A DNA stretch of 42,204 nt from Vibrio splendidus 12E03 (lineage in GTDB: Bacteria; Pseudomonadota; Gammaproteobacteria; Enterobacterales; Vibrionaceae): assembly GCF_000272105.2 (NCBI RefSeq), contig NZ_AJZD02000014.1:1-42204 (forward strand). Reading direction: 5' to 3'. Below, in pieces: positions 16,591 through 25,178 of the stretch. The notes beneath the pieces were generated by a model. That model had not been told where the DNA came from. It made no database searches and saw nothing but the letters and a program-made list of their open reading frames with translations. A program made the translations under genes and the position numbers. Every line of letters starts with the position of its first letter. Within the stretch, counting starts at the first letter, position 1.

Positions 16591-16919
16591 ATTGATACCT
16601 AGGTGCGCCAATTAAACGAAGCGACCTAACTTATTGATAAAAAATTACCTTCATTATACTCATATGTCGGATACAAACTAAAATATGAATCTGTAACAAG
16701 GCTTGCTTTTGCGTCTTAATGGTTAATAATTAGACACTTGTCGGGGTGTAAACCCAGTAAATAACAGTATGGTAAAGGATGTTTACTTTTACCTGCGAAA
16801 TTTTTTATCTTCGAAAGGTAAAAAATGCTTTGAATTCACGTTTTTGGTGATTATGATGCGCGCCTTAAAGGTGTATAGCAACAGGTCTCAAATAGAACCA
16901 AGGTGGAGAAAAACAGACG
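16591..16919. other. Divergent intergenic region before potA
   Basis: About 329 bases of AT-rich DNA between the membrane-protein gene and potA. It contains GGTAAA at 16771-16776, its inverted copy TTTACC at 16788-16793 and another GGTAAA at 16817-16822. A hairpin joins 16801-16809 to 16817-16825 with one G-T pair around TTCGAAA. These may be operator or leader elements of the pot operon. There is no convincing open frame. Confidence 0.5.
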
Positions 16920-18035
16920 TTGAACGCTAAAAAATCAGTAGGAAAGCCAGTAGTACAGCTAACTGGCATTAGTAAAAGTTTCGATGGTAAGGAAGTCATC
17001 GGCAATCTTGATTTAAACGTAAATCATGGTGAGTTTCTCACGATTTTAGGCCCATCAGGTTGTGGTAAAACAACCGTACTAAGAATGATTGCGGGTTTTG
17101 AAACGGCAGATAGTGGTCAAATACTATTAGCTGAACAGAACGTAACCCAAGTTCCTGCTGAACAAAGGCATGTAAACACTGTATTCCAAAGCTATGCCCT
17201 ATTCCCGCATATGACCGTTTTCGACAATGTGGCATTTGGCTTACGCATGCAGAAAGTACCAAGCAGCGAGATTGAACCTCGTGTAATGGATGCTTTAAAA
17301 ATGGTGCGCCTAGAACAAATGGCACAACGAAAACCACACCAGCTATCTGGTGGCCAACAGCAACGTATCGCAATCGCTCGTGCTGTCGTTAATAAGCCAA
17401 AAGTTCTTCTATTGGATGAATCTCTATCTGCTCTGGATTACAAGTTACGTAAACAGATGCAAATCGAGCTAAAACAATTACAGCGTCAACTTGGTATCAC
17501 GTTCATTTTTGTAACGCATGACCAAGAAGAAGCGCTGTCTATGTCTGACCGTATTATTGTTATGCGTGATGGCGTGATTGAACAAGATGGCACACCAAGA
17601 GAGATCTACGAAGAGCCTAAGAACCTGTTTGTAGCGCGCTTCATTGGTGAAATTAACGTATTCGAAGCGACAGCGAAATCTCGTCTAGATGAAAAACGCA
17701 TTGTTGCGACAATCGAAGGTGAAGAGTCGGTTATCTATCACGATAAAGACGTAACACCGGGTCAAAAACTGCAAGTATTGCTTCGCCCTGAAGATCTTCG
17801 TATCGAAGAAATCAAAGAGTCTGAGCAACGCGGTATTGTTGGCCACATTGTCGAGCGAACCTATAAAGGCATGACATTGGATTCAGTGGTAGAACTTGAA
17901 TCTGGTATGCGTGTCATGGTTAGCGAATTCTTCAACGAAGATGACCCTGATGTTGATCACTCTCTGGGCCAAAAAGTTGCAGTAACTTGGGTTGAGAGCT
18001 GGGAAGTGGTATTAAAAGATGAGCAAGAAGTTTAA
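16920..18035 (+). CDS. potA: Spermidine/putrescine ABC transporter ATPase PotA
   Basis: A 371-aa ABC ATPase energising polyamine uptake. Walker A is GPSGCGKTT (44-52), the signature is LSGGQQQR, and Walker B is [12 protein letters not shown]. The Ser after Glu, in place of Pro, is also found in E. coli PotA. A C-terminal TOBE domain follows from about residue 240. The start codon is TTG at 16920: no ATG or GTG lies upstream before an in-frame TAG at 16893, and AGGTGGAG at 16901-16908 serves as ribosome site. It overlaps potB by 17 bases. Confidence 0.95.
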   Translation: MNAKKSVGKPVVQLTGISKSFDGKEVIGNLDLNVNHGEFLTILGPSGCGKTTVLRMIAGFETADSGQILLAEQNVTQVPAEQRHVNTVFQSYALFPHMTVFDNVAFGLRMQKVPSSEIEPRVMDALKMVRLEQMAQRKPHQLSGGQQQRIAIARAVVNKPKVLLLDESLSALDYKLRKQMQIELKQLQRQLGITFIFVTHDQEEALSMSDRIIVMRDGVIEQDGTPREIYEEPKNLFVARFIGEINVFEATAKSRLDEKRIVATIEGEESVIYHDKDVTPGQKLQVLLRPEDLRIEEIKESEQRGIVGHIVERTYKGMTLDSVVELESGMRVMVSEFFNEDDPDVDHSLGQKVAVTWVESWEVVLKDEQEV

Positions 18036-18876
18036 TTTACAAAACGCGATTGTTGCTTTAATCACAGGTTGGTTAGTGCTGTTCGTGATGATTCCAAACA
18101 TCATGATCATCGGTACTAGTTTCTTAACTCGTGACGAAGCGAACTTGATCGAGATGACCTTCACTCTCGATAACTACGTGCGTTTGGCTGACCCGTTGTA
18201 TTTTAAAGTGCTGATGCACTCTTTCTATATGGCGATTGTCGCAACCCTACTTTGTTTAATCATTGGTTACCCGTTCGCTTACATCGTGGCAAAAATGCCT
18301 GCGAAATGGCGTCCAATCATGTTGTTCCTAGTGATTGTGCCATTCTGGACGAACTCGTTGATCCGTACTTACGGACTAAAAGTGGTGCTAGGTACTCAAG
18401 GTGTGTTGAACAAAGGCTTGTTAGCATTAGACATTATCGATAAGCCGCTACGTATCATGTACTCAGAAACCGCAGTAATGATCGGTTTGGTGTATATCCT
18501 ACTGCCTTTCATGATTCTGCCGTTGTATTCAGCGATTGAAAAACTGGATGATACGTATTTAGAAGCCGCGAAAGATTTAGGTGCGAACAAACTGCAAACG
18601 CTATTGAAAGTGGTACTTCCCCTAACGATGCCTGGCATCATCGGTGGTTGTTTATTAGTACTGCTTCCTGCGCTAGGCATGTTCTACATCTCTGACCTAT
18701 TAGGCGGCGCTAAGAACCTATTGATTGGTAACGTGATTAAGAGCCAAGTGCTCAACGCTCGAGACTGGCCGTTCGGCGCAGCAACGAGTATCGCACTGAC
18801 CATGGCAATGGCTGTGATGCTATATGCCTACTACCGAGCAGGTAAGCTATTGAACAAGAAAGTGGAGCTAGACTAA
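18019..18876 (+). CDS. potB: Spermidine/putrescine ABC transporter permease PotB
   Basis: A 285-aa inner-membrane permease with six helices. It has the cytoplasmic EAA loop, [10 protein letters not shown] followed by L-P-L-T-M-P-G, which docks PotA. It forms a heterodimer with PotC. Its start lies within the end of potA, and its stop overlaps the potC ATG as TAATG, so the three core subunits are translationally coupled. Confidence 0.95.
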   Translation: MSKKFNLQNAIVALITGWLVLFVMIPNIMIIGTSFLTRDEANLIEMTFTLDNYVRLADPLYFKVLMHSFYMAIVATLLCLIIGYPFAYIVAKMPAKWRPIMLFLVIVPFWTNSLIRTYGLKVVLGTQGVLNKGLLALDIIDKPLRIMYSETAVMIGLVYILLPFMILPLYSAIEKLDDTYLEAAKDLGANKLQTLLKVVLPLTMPGIIGGCLLVLLPALGMFYISDLLGGAKNLLIGNVIKSQVLNARDWPFGAATSIALTMAMAVMLYAYYRAGKLLNKKVELD

Positions 18877-19646
18877 TGGGTCGCACAGTTAAGTTCAGCT
18901 TTATGGCGCTGGTATACGCTTTTCTATACCTACCTATTATCGTATTGATTTCGAACTCATTTAATGCCAATAAGTTTGGTATGAAATGGGGTGGCTTCAC
19001 CACTAAGTGGTATGACGCGCTGATTAACAACGACAGCCTAATGCAGGCTGCGTGGCACTCGATTAACGTAGCGGTGTTCTCTGCAACAGCTGCAACGATT
19101 GTCGGAAGCCTGACAGCAGTAGCCCTATTCCGTTACCAATTCAAAGGTAAAGGCGTAGTCAATGGCATGCTGTTCATCGTAATGATGTCACCAGATATCG
19201 TAATGGCGATTTCGCTTCTTGCGCTATTCTTGGTAATGGGTGTGCAACTTGGGTTCTTTACCCTACTTGCAGCACATATTACGTTCTGTCTACCGTTTGT
19301 TGTTGTAACGGTTTACAGTCGCTTGAATGGCTTTGATGTGAAGATGTTAGAAGCTGCAAAAGATTTAGGTGCAAGCGAGTGGACGATTCTAAAACAGATC
19401 ATCCTTCCTCTTGCTAAGCCAGCGGTAGCTGCGGGTTGGTTATTGAGCTTCACACTGTCTTTGGACGACGTGATCATCAGCTCTTTCGTAACGGGCCCAA
19501 CGTATGAAATCTTGCCACTGAAGATTTACTCAATGGTTAAAGTGGGTATCTCTCCTGAGGTAAACGCCCTAGCAACTGTGATGTTAGTGGTGTCGTTAGT
19601 TCTGGTGATTATTTCTCAGTTACTAGCGAGAGAGAAGATCAAGTAA
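18876..19646 (+). CDS. potC: Spermidine/putrescine ABC transporter permease PotC
   Basis: A 256-aa permease with six helices and the EAA loop [10 protein letters not shown] followed by L-P-L-A-K-P-A. The motif V-I-S-S-F-V-T-G-P near the C terminus is typical of PotC. It overlaps potB by one base. A terminator-like hairpin lies 75 bases downstream, before the first potD. Confidence 0.95.
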   Translation: MGRTVKFSFMALVYAFLYLPIIVLISNSFNANKFGMKWGGFTTKWYDALINNDSLMQAAWHSINVAVFSATAATIVGSLTAVALFRYQFKGKGVVNGMLFIVMMSPDIVMAISLLALFLVMGVQLGFFTLLAAHITFCLPFVVVTVYSRLNGFDVKMLEAAKDLGASEWTILKQIILPLAKPAVAAGWLLSFTLSLDDVIISSFVTGPTYEILPLKIYSMVKVGISPEVNALATVMLVVSLVLVIISQLLAREKIK

Positions 19647-19719
19647 GTCTCCTACTCTATACAGAGACGAACTTGATAAGAAGTTAACAAACTTCATGTT
19701 CTACAAAGTGTTAATCATA

Positions 19720-19750
19720 AACAGAATGGTAAATTGCCATTCTGTTTTTC
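19720..19750 (+). terminator. Hairpin between potC and first potD
   Basis: ACAGAATGG at 19721-19729 pairs with CCATTCTGT at 19737-19745, followed by TTTTTC. It has the form of an intrinsic terminator inside the operon and may lower or separate expression of potD relative to potABC. Confidence 0.75.
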
Positions 19751-19793
19751 TATCTACTGCTTTCGGGCAACGTTTAGTTTGGAGCTAACGTCA

Positions 19794-20828
19794 ATGAAAA
19801 AATGGGCTACTCTATTAGCTGGTAGTGCATGTGCGCTTTCAATGTTATCTGCACCATCATTTGCAAAAGATAACAAAGAATTGGTATTCATGAACTGGGG
19901 ACCTTACATCAACAGTGAGATTCTAGAACAGTTCACTGATGAAACTGGTATCAAGGTTATCTACTCGACTTACGAGTCGAACGAAACCCTGTACGCAAAG
20001 CTAAAAACACACAACAAAGGCTACGACCTAGTTGTGCCGTCGACTTACTTCGTATCTAAGATGCGTGACGAAGGTATGCTACAAAAGATCGACAAAACTA
20101 AGCTGAACAACTTCAAGAATCTAGATACTAACTACCTAGATAAGCCGTACGACCCAAGTAACGACTACTCTATTCCACACGTAGTTGCGATCACAGGTCT
20201 TGCTGTTAACACTGACATGTACGATCCAGAAGATTTCCAAAGCTGGGCTGATCTATGGAAGCCAGAGCTTGAAGGTCAACTGATGATGATGGACGACACT
20301 CGTGAAGTGTTCCACATCGCATTGCGTAAGTTAGGTTACTCTGGTAACACAACAAATGAAAAAGAGATCGACGAGGCGTACGCTGAGCTACAAAAACTAA
20401 TGCCGAACGTTCTAGTATTTAACTCAGACAACCCAGGTGCGCCTTACATGTCTGGTGAAGTGGGTCTAGGAATGCTGTGGAACGGTTCTGCTGCTGCTGC
20501 GCAAAACGAAGGTCTACCAATCAAACTGGTTTTCCCTAAAGAAGGCGGTATCGGTTGGGTTGATAACTTTGCGATTAGCTCTGGCGCAGTAAACGTAGAA
20601 GCAGCTCATAAGATGATCGACTTCCTACTTCGCCCTGAAATTGCTGAGCAAATCTCTCGTGATACTGGCTACCTAACAGCCGTTAAAGCGTCTAACGAGA
20701 AGTTCAAAGACAGCCCTGCGCTATTCCCATCGCAAGAAGACCTTGATCGTGTTGAATGGCAAGCTGCGGTTGGCGATAAGACAGTGAAGTACGAAGATTA
20801 CTTCATGAAACTTAAAGCAGGTCAGTAA
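19794..20828 (+). CDS. potD: Polyamine-binding periplasmic protein, PotD paralog 1 (potC-proximal)
   Basis: A 344-aa Sec-exported binding protein; signal peptide MKKWATLLAGSACALSMLSA ends before KDNKE. It shares the PotD fold markers YESNETLYAKL, DLVVPSTYFVSKM and DDTREVFHIALRKLGYS. Compared with E. coli PotD and the downstream paralog, the ligand pocket differs: HVVAITGLAV instead of YIWGATGIGI, and GWVDNFAISS instead of FWMDSLAIPS. Substrate preference may therefore differ. The start at 19794 has GGAG at 19781 and gives a proper signal peptide; the upstream ATG at 19734 lies in the hairpin. In V. cholerae, as I recall, the gene in this position is potD2, not the main spermidine binder. Confidence 0.92.
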   Translation: MKKWATLLAGSACALSMLSAPSFAKDNKELVFMNWGPYINSEILEQFTDETGIKVIYSTYESNETLYAKLKTHNKGYDLVVPSTYFVSKMRDEGMLQKIDKTKLNNFKNLDTNYLDKPYDPSNDYSIPHVVAITGLAVNTDMYDPEDFQSWADLWKPELEGQLMMMDDTREVFHIALRKLGYSGNTTNEKEIDEAYAELQKLMPNVLVFNSDNPGAPYMSGEVGLGMLWNGSAAAAQNEGLPIKLVFPKEGGIGWVDNFAISSGAVNVEAAHKMIDFLLRPEIAEQISRDTGYLTAVKASNEKFKDSPALFPSQEDLDRVEWQAAVGDKTVKYEDYFMKLKAGQ

Positions 20829-20918
20829 TTTAGCTTATTATCTTATGGCGACTAAGTAACTGGTTTACTTCACAGGCCGACGTAGAGAATCAATAAGTTA
20901 AAAATAAGAATATCAATG

Positions 20919-20948
20919 AATAGGCAGCTTAGGCTGCCTATTTTATTA
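20919..20948 (+). terminator. Terminator between the two potD genes
   Basis: AATAGGCAGC at 20919-20928 pairs with GCTGCCTATT at 20933-20942 around a TTAG loop, followed by TTATTATA. The second potD probably has its own promoter as well. Confidence 0.85.
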
Positions 20949-21039
20949 TATCGCTGCTATAATATAGCGCGATTTTTCGAAATCCTTTTACTTTGGGTTC
21001 ACTACCCAGCTCCAAATCAAACAAATGAACGGAACAGTA

Positions 21040-22077
21040 ATGAAAAAAACACTGTATACCGGCGCATTGTGTGCTGCTACTTTACTTTCTACACCCTCTT
21101 TCGCAGCTGACCAAGAACTGTATTTTTACAACTGGTCTGAATATATTCCAAATGAAGTACTAGAAGACTTCACAAAAGAGACGGGCATTAAAGTTTATTA
21201 CTCTACTTACGAGTCTAACGAAAGCATGTACGCTAAGTTAAAAACTCAAGGTACGGGTTATGACTTAGTGGTTCCTTCTACTTACTTCGTTTCTAAGATG
21301 CGTAAAGAAGGCATGCTTCAAGAGCTTGATAAAACTAAGCTAAGCCACTTTGCTGATTTGGATCCAAATTACTTAGATAAGCCATTTGACCCAAGCAACA
21401 ACTACTCAATCCCATACATTTGGGGTGCAACGGGCATTGGTATCAACTCAGATATGCTAGACAAGTCTTCAGTGAAAAACTGGGGCGACCTGTGGGATAC
21501 ACAGTGGGAAGGTCAGTTGATGATGATGGATGACTCTCGTGAGGTTTTCCATATCGCTTTATCTAAACTGGGTTACTCTCCAAACACAACCAACCCAGAA
21601 GAAATCAAAGAAGCGTACGAAGAACTTCGTAAGTTGATGCCAAACGTATTGGTATTTAACTCAGACTTCCCTGCGAACCCTTACCTAGCGGGTGAAGTGT
21701 CACTTGGTATGCTTTGGAATGGCTCTGCTTACATGGCACGCCAAGAAGGCGCAACGATTGACATTATCTGGCCAGAGAAAGGCGCTATCTTCTGGATGGA
21801 CAGCCTAGCGATTCCGTCTGGTGCTAAGAACATCGAAGCCGCTCATAAGATGATCGATTTCCTTCTTCGCCCAGAGAACGCAGCGAAAATTGCTCTAGAG
21901 ATCGGCTACCCGACTCCAGTTAAAACCGCTTACCCTCTTCTTCCAAAAGAATTTGCTGAAGACAAGAACGTTTTCCCACCACAAGCAGTGATGGATAACG
22001 GTGTATGGCAAGATGAAGTTGGTGAAGCGAGCGTCATTTATGACAAGTACTTCCAAAAACTTAAAGTGAACAACTAA
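21040..22077 (+). CDS. potD: Spermidine-binding periplasmic protein, PotD paralog 2 (distal)
   Basis: A 345-aa exported binding protein; signal peptide MKKTLYTGALCAATLLSTPSFA ends before ADQEL. It keeps the E. coli-like pocket segments YIWGATGIG, DDSREVFHIAL and IFWMDSLAIPSGAKN, in which the Trp and Asp contact the polyamine. This makes it the better candidate for the spermidine-binding subunit; V. cholerae PotD1 occupies this position by memory. The start is ATG 21040 with GGA 6 bases upstream, not the ATG at 21025. Strong terminators flank it on both sides. Confidence 0.94.
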   Translation: MKKTLYTGALCAATLLSTPSFAADQELYFYNWSEYIPNEVLEDFTKETGIKVYYSTYESNESMYAKLKTQGTGYDLVVPSTYFVSKMRKEGMLQELDKTKLSHFADLDPNYLDKPFDPSNNYSIPYIWGATGIGINSDMLDKSSVKNWGDLWDTQWEGQLMMMDDSREVFHIALSKLGYSPNTTNPEEIKEAYEELRKLMPNVLVFNSDFPANPYLAGEVSLGMLWNGSAYMARQEGATIDIIWPEKGAIFWMDSLAIPSGAKNIEAAHKMIDFLLRPENAAKIALEIGYPTPVKTAYPLLPKEFAEDKNVFPPQAVMDNGVWQDEVGEASVIYDKYFQKLKVNN

Positions 22078-22104
22078 GTTATCGTTAGTTAATCAGTTAA
22101 GTAA

Positions 22105-22136
22105 ATAAAGCGGCGTAAGCCGCTTTATTTTTTTCA
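22105..22136. terminator. Terminator between potD and cobB
   Basis: AAAGCGGC at 22107-22114 and GCCGCTTT at 22119-22126 enclose GTAA, followed by ATTTTTTTC. It ends the pot operon and, on the other strand, probably cobB (TATTTAC tail). Confidence 0.93.
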
Positions 22137-22172
22137 GATTCAGAAACTGATGTGCTTTATCAAAGACAAGGC

Positions 22173-22907
22173 TTAGGCCGTTAAAGAACCTTTCTCTGAA
22201 CATAACAATTCCCCGACGAGTTTAGGTACCTCGATACTCGCCTTACCGTAACGTTTCTCTTCAAACTCACTTTCAACCGCGCTTGGTTCTAGATTGAGCT
22301 CTATTGTGTGCGCACCATGCATTTTTGCATCATGTACAAAGCCTGCTGCGGGATAAACTACCCCTGAAGTTCCGATAGAGATAAAGAGATCGGCTTCTTC
22401 GAGTGCTGAATAGATGTCACCCATTCTTAGTGGCATTTCGCCAAACCAAACAATATGTGGACGCATTTGTGCAGGGATTTGGCAGCAATGACAAAGTTCA
22501 CCCGTTTCAATATCGTCTTTGTGCTCTACAACTTGATTGGATTCACTGCAACGCGCTTTTAAAAGTTCACCATGCATGTGAATAATGTTGTTGCTACCGC
22601 CTCTCTCGTGCAAATTGTCGATGTTTTGAGTAATGATGGTAACTTTGCCATCAAGCTTGTCTTCGAGCTCTCCTAGCGCCTTGTGGGCTGAATTTGGCTG
22701 AATGCTCTCACTTTGCAGGCCGTGACGACGCTTGTTATAGAAGGCTTGTACCAGGTCAGGATCTTTTACGAACCCTTCAGGTGTCGCGACATCTTCGATT
22801 TTATGGTTTTCCCATAGCCCGTCTTGTGCTCGGAATGTTTGTATCCCCGACTCTGCAGAGATGCCAGCGCCAGTAAGAATTACGATATTTCGATATGGGA
22901 AATGCAT
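22173..22907 (-). CDS. cobB: NAD-dependent protein deacylase CobB (sirtuin)
   Basis: A 244-aa sirtuin removing acyl groups from lysine with NAD. Motifs in order: [10 protein letters not shown] (13-22), TQNIDNLH (93-100), catalytic His112 in HMHGE, then zinc cysteines Cys120, Cys139, Cys141 and Cys142. Tyr57 and Arg60 (Y-x-x-R) form the class III pocket that accepts succinyl or malonyl groups in SIRT5 and E. coli CobB. The ATG at 22907 is preceded by AAGGA at 6 bases; the longer frame from GTG 22949 is unlikely. It probably acts on acetyl-CoA synthetase and other central enzymes, as in enterics. Confidence 0.96.
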   Translation of the reverse strand: MHFPYRNIVILTGAGISAESGIQTFRAQDGLWENHKIEDVATPEGFVKDPDLVQAFYNKRRHGLQSESIQPNSAHKALGELEDKLDGKVTIITQNIDNLHERGGSNNIIHMHGELLKARCSESNQVVEHKDDIETGELCHCCQIPAQMRPHIVWFGEMPLRMGDIYSALEEADLFISIGTSGVVYPAAGFVHDAKMHGAHTIELNLEPSAVESEFEEKRYGKASIEVPKLVGELLCSEKGSLTA

Positions 22908-23084
22908 ATAACGTCCTTTTAGATATGTCACTTTGTAACAGCTTAGCACTGTTCAAATTCCAACAATAGTTTTGGGGATTAGACCATAGTCTTAGGCAAC
23001 TGAATTCATTGGCTATTTGTGACATAACTCGCTTGATAGTTGTGGTGGTTGTTACTCAAATTCTCTGTTTTGCTATCCATAGAA

Positions 23085-23108
23085 ACAAAAAAGCGACCGA
23101 AGCCGCTT
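23085..23108 (-). terminator. Terminator after amt
   Basis: On the minus strand, AAGCGGC at 23108-23102 pairs with GTCGCTT at 23097-23091 around a TTCG tetraloop, with one G-T pair, and runs into TTTTGTTT. Confidence 0.9.
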
Positions 23109-23163
23109 AGTTCTGTTCAACAGTTGTCTACTTGATGTGCTTTAACCCACCAAGTGAATAACG

Positions 23164-24384
23164 TTAGTCTTCGTTGATAGAAGAGATCTTATGGATAGAA
23201 AGATCCGCACCGTTGAACTCATCTTCTTCACTTAAGCGTAGGCCTGTTAGTTTGCTCAACACACCGTATACGATTAACGCGCCGACGACAGCAACTGCAA
23301 CACCTGCGACTGTACCAATCAACTGAGAAGCTAAGCTCACGCCGCCTAGACCCCAGAAAGCTTGTTGGCCGAAGATACCAGCTGCAATGCCACCCCAGGC
23401 ACCACATACGCCGTGTAGAGGCCATACACCCAATACATCATCAATCTGTGTTTTGTTTTGCATGTAAGTAAATAGGTAAACAAACAAAGCGCCCGCCACG
23501 CCGCCAGTAATCAGAGCGCCTAATGGGTGCATTAAGTCTGACCCTGCACAAATTGCTACTAAGCCAGCCAAAGGACCATTATGAATAAAGCCTGGGTCAT
23601 TTTTACCTGCAACAAGCGCCGCCAGAATACCACCAACCATTGCCATCAGTGAGTTCATCGCCACTAGGCCGCTGATGCCGTTGATTGCTTGTGCAGACAT
23701 CACGTTAAAGCCAAACCAACCCACACATAAGATCCACGCGCCTAATGCCAGGAAAGGAATGTTCGATGGTGCGAAGTTAGTGTGTTTACCCGCGCGGATG
23801 CGACCTTTACGCATACCTAAGAAGTAAACGGCAACCAAAGCGATCCAACCGCCAACGCCGTGAACCACGACTGAACCCGCAAAGTCATGGAATCCATAAC
23901 CAAACTGACCTTCTAACCAATCTTGGAATCCAAAATTACCGTTCCAAATGATGCCTTCGAAAAATGGATATACGAAACCAACGGTAAATAACGTTGCAAT
24001 TAGGATTGGATAGAAACGCGCGCGCTCCGCGATACCGCCTGAAACGATGGCTGGAATTGCGGCTGCGAAGGTCATTAGGAAGAAGAACTTAACCAGTTCG
24101 TATCCATTACCTTGTGAGAGCGTTTCAGCGTCGGCAAAAAAGTGAGCGCCGTAAGCAACCCAGTAACCGATAAAGAAATAAGCGATTGCGGAGACACCAA
24201 AATCGGAAAGGATTTTAACCAGCGCGTTGACTTGGTTCTTCTTTCGGACGGTACCGACTTCGAGAAACGCAAAGCCAGCGTGCATCAGGAAGACCATGAT
24301 TGCACCGAGTAATAGGAATAAAGTATCTGAACTTTGGGTAAGGGTTTGTACTGCACTATGAACTTGAGTCACCGTTTCACTCAT
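23164..24384 (-). CDS. amt: Ammonium transporter (Amt family)
   Basis: A 406-aa channel with 11 predicted helices. The twin-histidine pore residues are His175 in DFAGSVVVHGVGG and His324 in PLHGVCG, and Asp167 matches the conserved substrate-site Asp. A short N-terminal periplasmic segment precedes the first helix, and the C-terminal tail (from about 375) is the usual regulatory region. AAGGAG lies upstream of the ATG. Unlike the enteric amtB locus there is no glnK beside it. A sigma-54-type promoter and NtrC-like half-sites upstream indicate nitrogen control. Confidence 0.95.
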   Translation of the reverse strand: MSETVTQVHSAVQTLTQSSDTLFLLLGAIMVFLMHAGFAFLEVGTVRKKNQVNALVKILSDFGVSAIAYFFIGYWVAYGAHFFADAETLSQGNGYELVKFFFLMTFAAAIPAIVSGGIAERARFYPILIATLFTVGFVYPFFEGIIWNGNFGFQDWLEGQFGYGFHDFAGSVVVHGVGGWIALVAVYFLGMRKGRIRAGKHTNFAPSNIPFLALGAWILCVGWFGFNVMSAQAINGISGLVAMNSLMAMVGGILAALVAGKNDPGFIHNGPLAGLVAICAGSDLMHPLGALITGGVAGALFVYLFTYMQNKTQIDDVLGVWPLHGVCGAWGGIAAGIFGQQAFWGLGGVSLASQLIGTVAGVAVAVVGALIVYGVLSKLTGLRLSEEDEFNGADLSIHKISSINED

Positions 24385-24467
24385 TAAAGCATTCTCCTTC
24401 GCTTTATCTGATTTGCACTGATATCGTGCGATTCAATGTTGTAATTAATTAAAGACTCAACAGTGAA

Positions 24468-24483
24468 CGCAAGATGCGTTCCA
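24468..24483 (-). promoter_or_regulatory. Sigma-54-type promoter of amt
   Basis: On the minus strand, TGGAAC at 24483-24478, five bases, then TTGCG at 24472-24468 match TGGCAC-N5-TTGCA. The invariant GG and GC have correct 10-base spacing. It is 84 bases upstream of the amt ATG. Confidence 0.7.
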
Positions 24484-24553
24484 AGTGTGAAGGGTAATTT
24501 TCGTGCAACAGGTTTTATTTTTAACTTATTGATTATTAGAGTCTAAATATTTA

Positions 24554-24625
24554 GGTGCACTTTTATGGTTCTTGAAAATAGAAAAAATCACATCGACAAT
24601 TGCACCAAATAAGGGAGTTGCACCA
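24554..24625 (-). promoter_or_regulatory. NtrC-like enhancer half-sites upstream of amt
   Basis: GGTGCAC at 24554-24560 and TGCACCA at 24601-24607 and 24619-24625 resemble halves of the NtrC site TGCACCA-N3-TGGTGCA. The last one continues TAT-TGAAGCG, a partial second half. They lie roughly 100-165 bases upstream of the predicted start of transcription, the usual enhancer distance. Confidence 0.55.
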
Positions 24626-24696
24626 TATTGAAGCGGTCAATGAGTAGGTTCTGATGCAGGGAGCCGCCGAAAACTATTTACTGTTCTAGAGACTTA

Positions 24697-24737
24697 AAAA
24701 CAAAAAGCCCAGTGAAATGAATCACTGGGCTTTCTTT
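24697..24737. terminator. Terminator of the formate dehydrogenase operon
   Basis: AAAGCCCAGTGA at 24704-24715 pairs perfectly with TCACTGGGCTTT at 24722-24733 around a 6-base loop. On the minus strand it is followed by TTGTTTTTAAG. Confidence 0.93.
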
Positions 24738-24761
24738 AGGTATGTCGTTAACGCGTTAGCG

Positions 24762-25178
24762 CTACAGGTTTGGTCCTGTCGACGGGTTTTGCGGTAGGTT
24801 TTGACTTAAACGCTGCATACCTTGATACATGCGGATGAACCAAACCACAATCGCAACACCACCGAACAACATGCCTACATATGGAATGTAGTAAGCGATG
24901 TCATCGATAATATGGTTTTGATACCAGTAATCGTTCACACCAATTAACACGCCGTTTGAGGTTGCTACCGTTACGATAAGCACCACGAAGAACGTCAGGT
25001 TCAAGAAGAACGAGCGGATCAAACCGTAGTAATGGGTATCCACTACTTCGCCATCTTCGCCTTTATCTAAACGGTAGCCTGCGTAGATAATCGCAATCAC
25101 ACCAGAGATAAGACACGTAAATGGTGTAAAGCAGCTTAGGATGTAAGCAACCCAAATACCTTTATGAGGTTTGTTCAT
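24762..25178 (-). CDS. Small membrane protein at the end of the fdh operon
   Basis: A 138-aa protein with about three hydrophobic segments (about 10-35, 53-73, 92-113) and a hydrophilic tail. I do not recognise a named family; the WVAYILSCFTPFTCLISGVI start resembles general DUF4870-like membrane proteins. Its start overlaps the end of FdhC by 17 bases, with AGGGG upstream, so it is co-translated with the cytochrome subunit. It may help FdhC in the membrane. That is inference from position only. Confidence 0.8.
   Translation of the reverse strand: MNKPHKGIWVAYILSCFTPFTCLISGVIAIIYAGYRLDKGEDGEVVDTHYYGLIRSFFLNLTFFVVLIVTVATSNGVLIGVNDYWYQNHIIDDIAYYIPYVGMLFGGVAIVVWFIRMYQGMQRLSQNLPQNPSTGPNL

Larger units (their letters stand above)
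24385..24761. other. Intergenic region between amt and the fdh operon end
   Basis: About 377 bases. It carries the amt sigma-54-type promoter, upstream TGCACC motifs and the terminator of the formate dehydrogenase operon. I see no gene in it. Confidence 0.7.
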
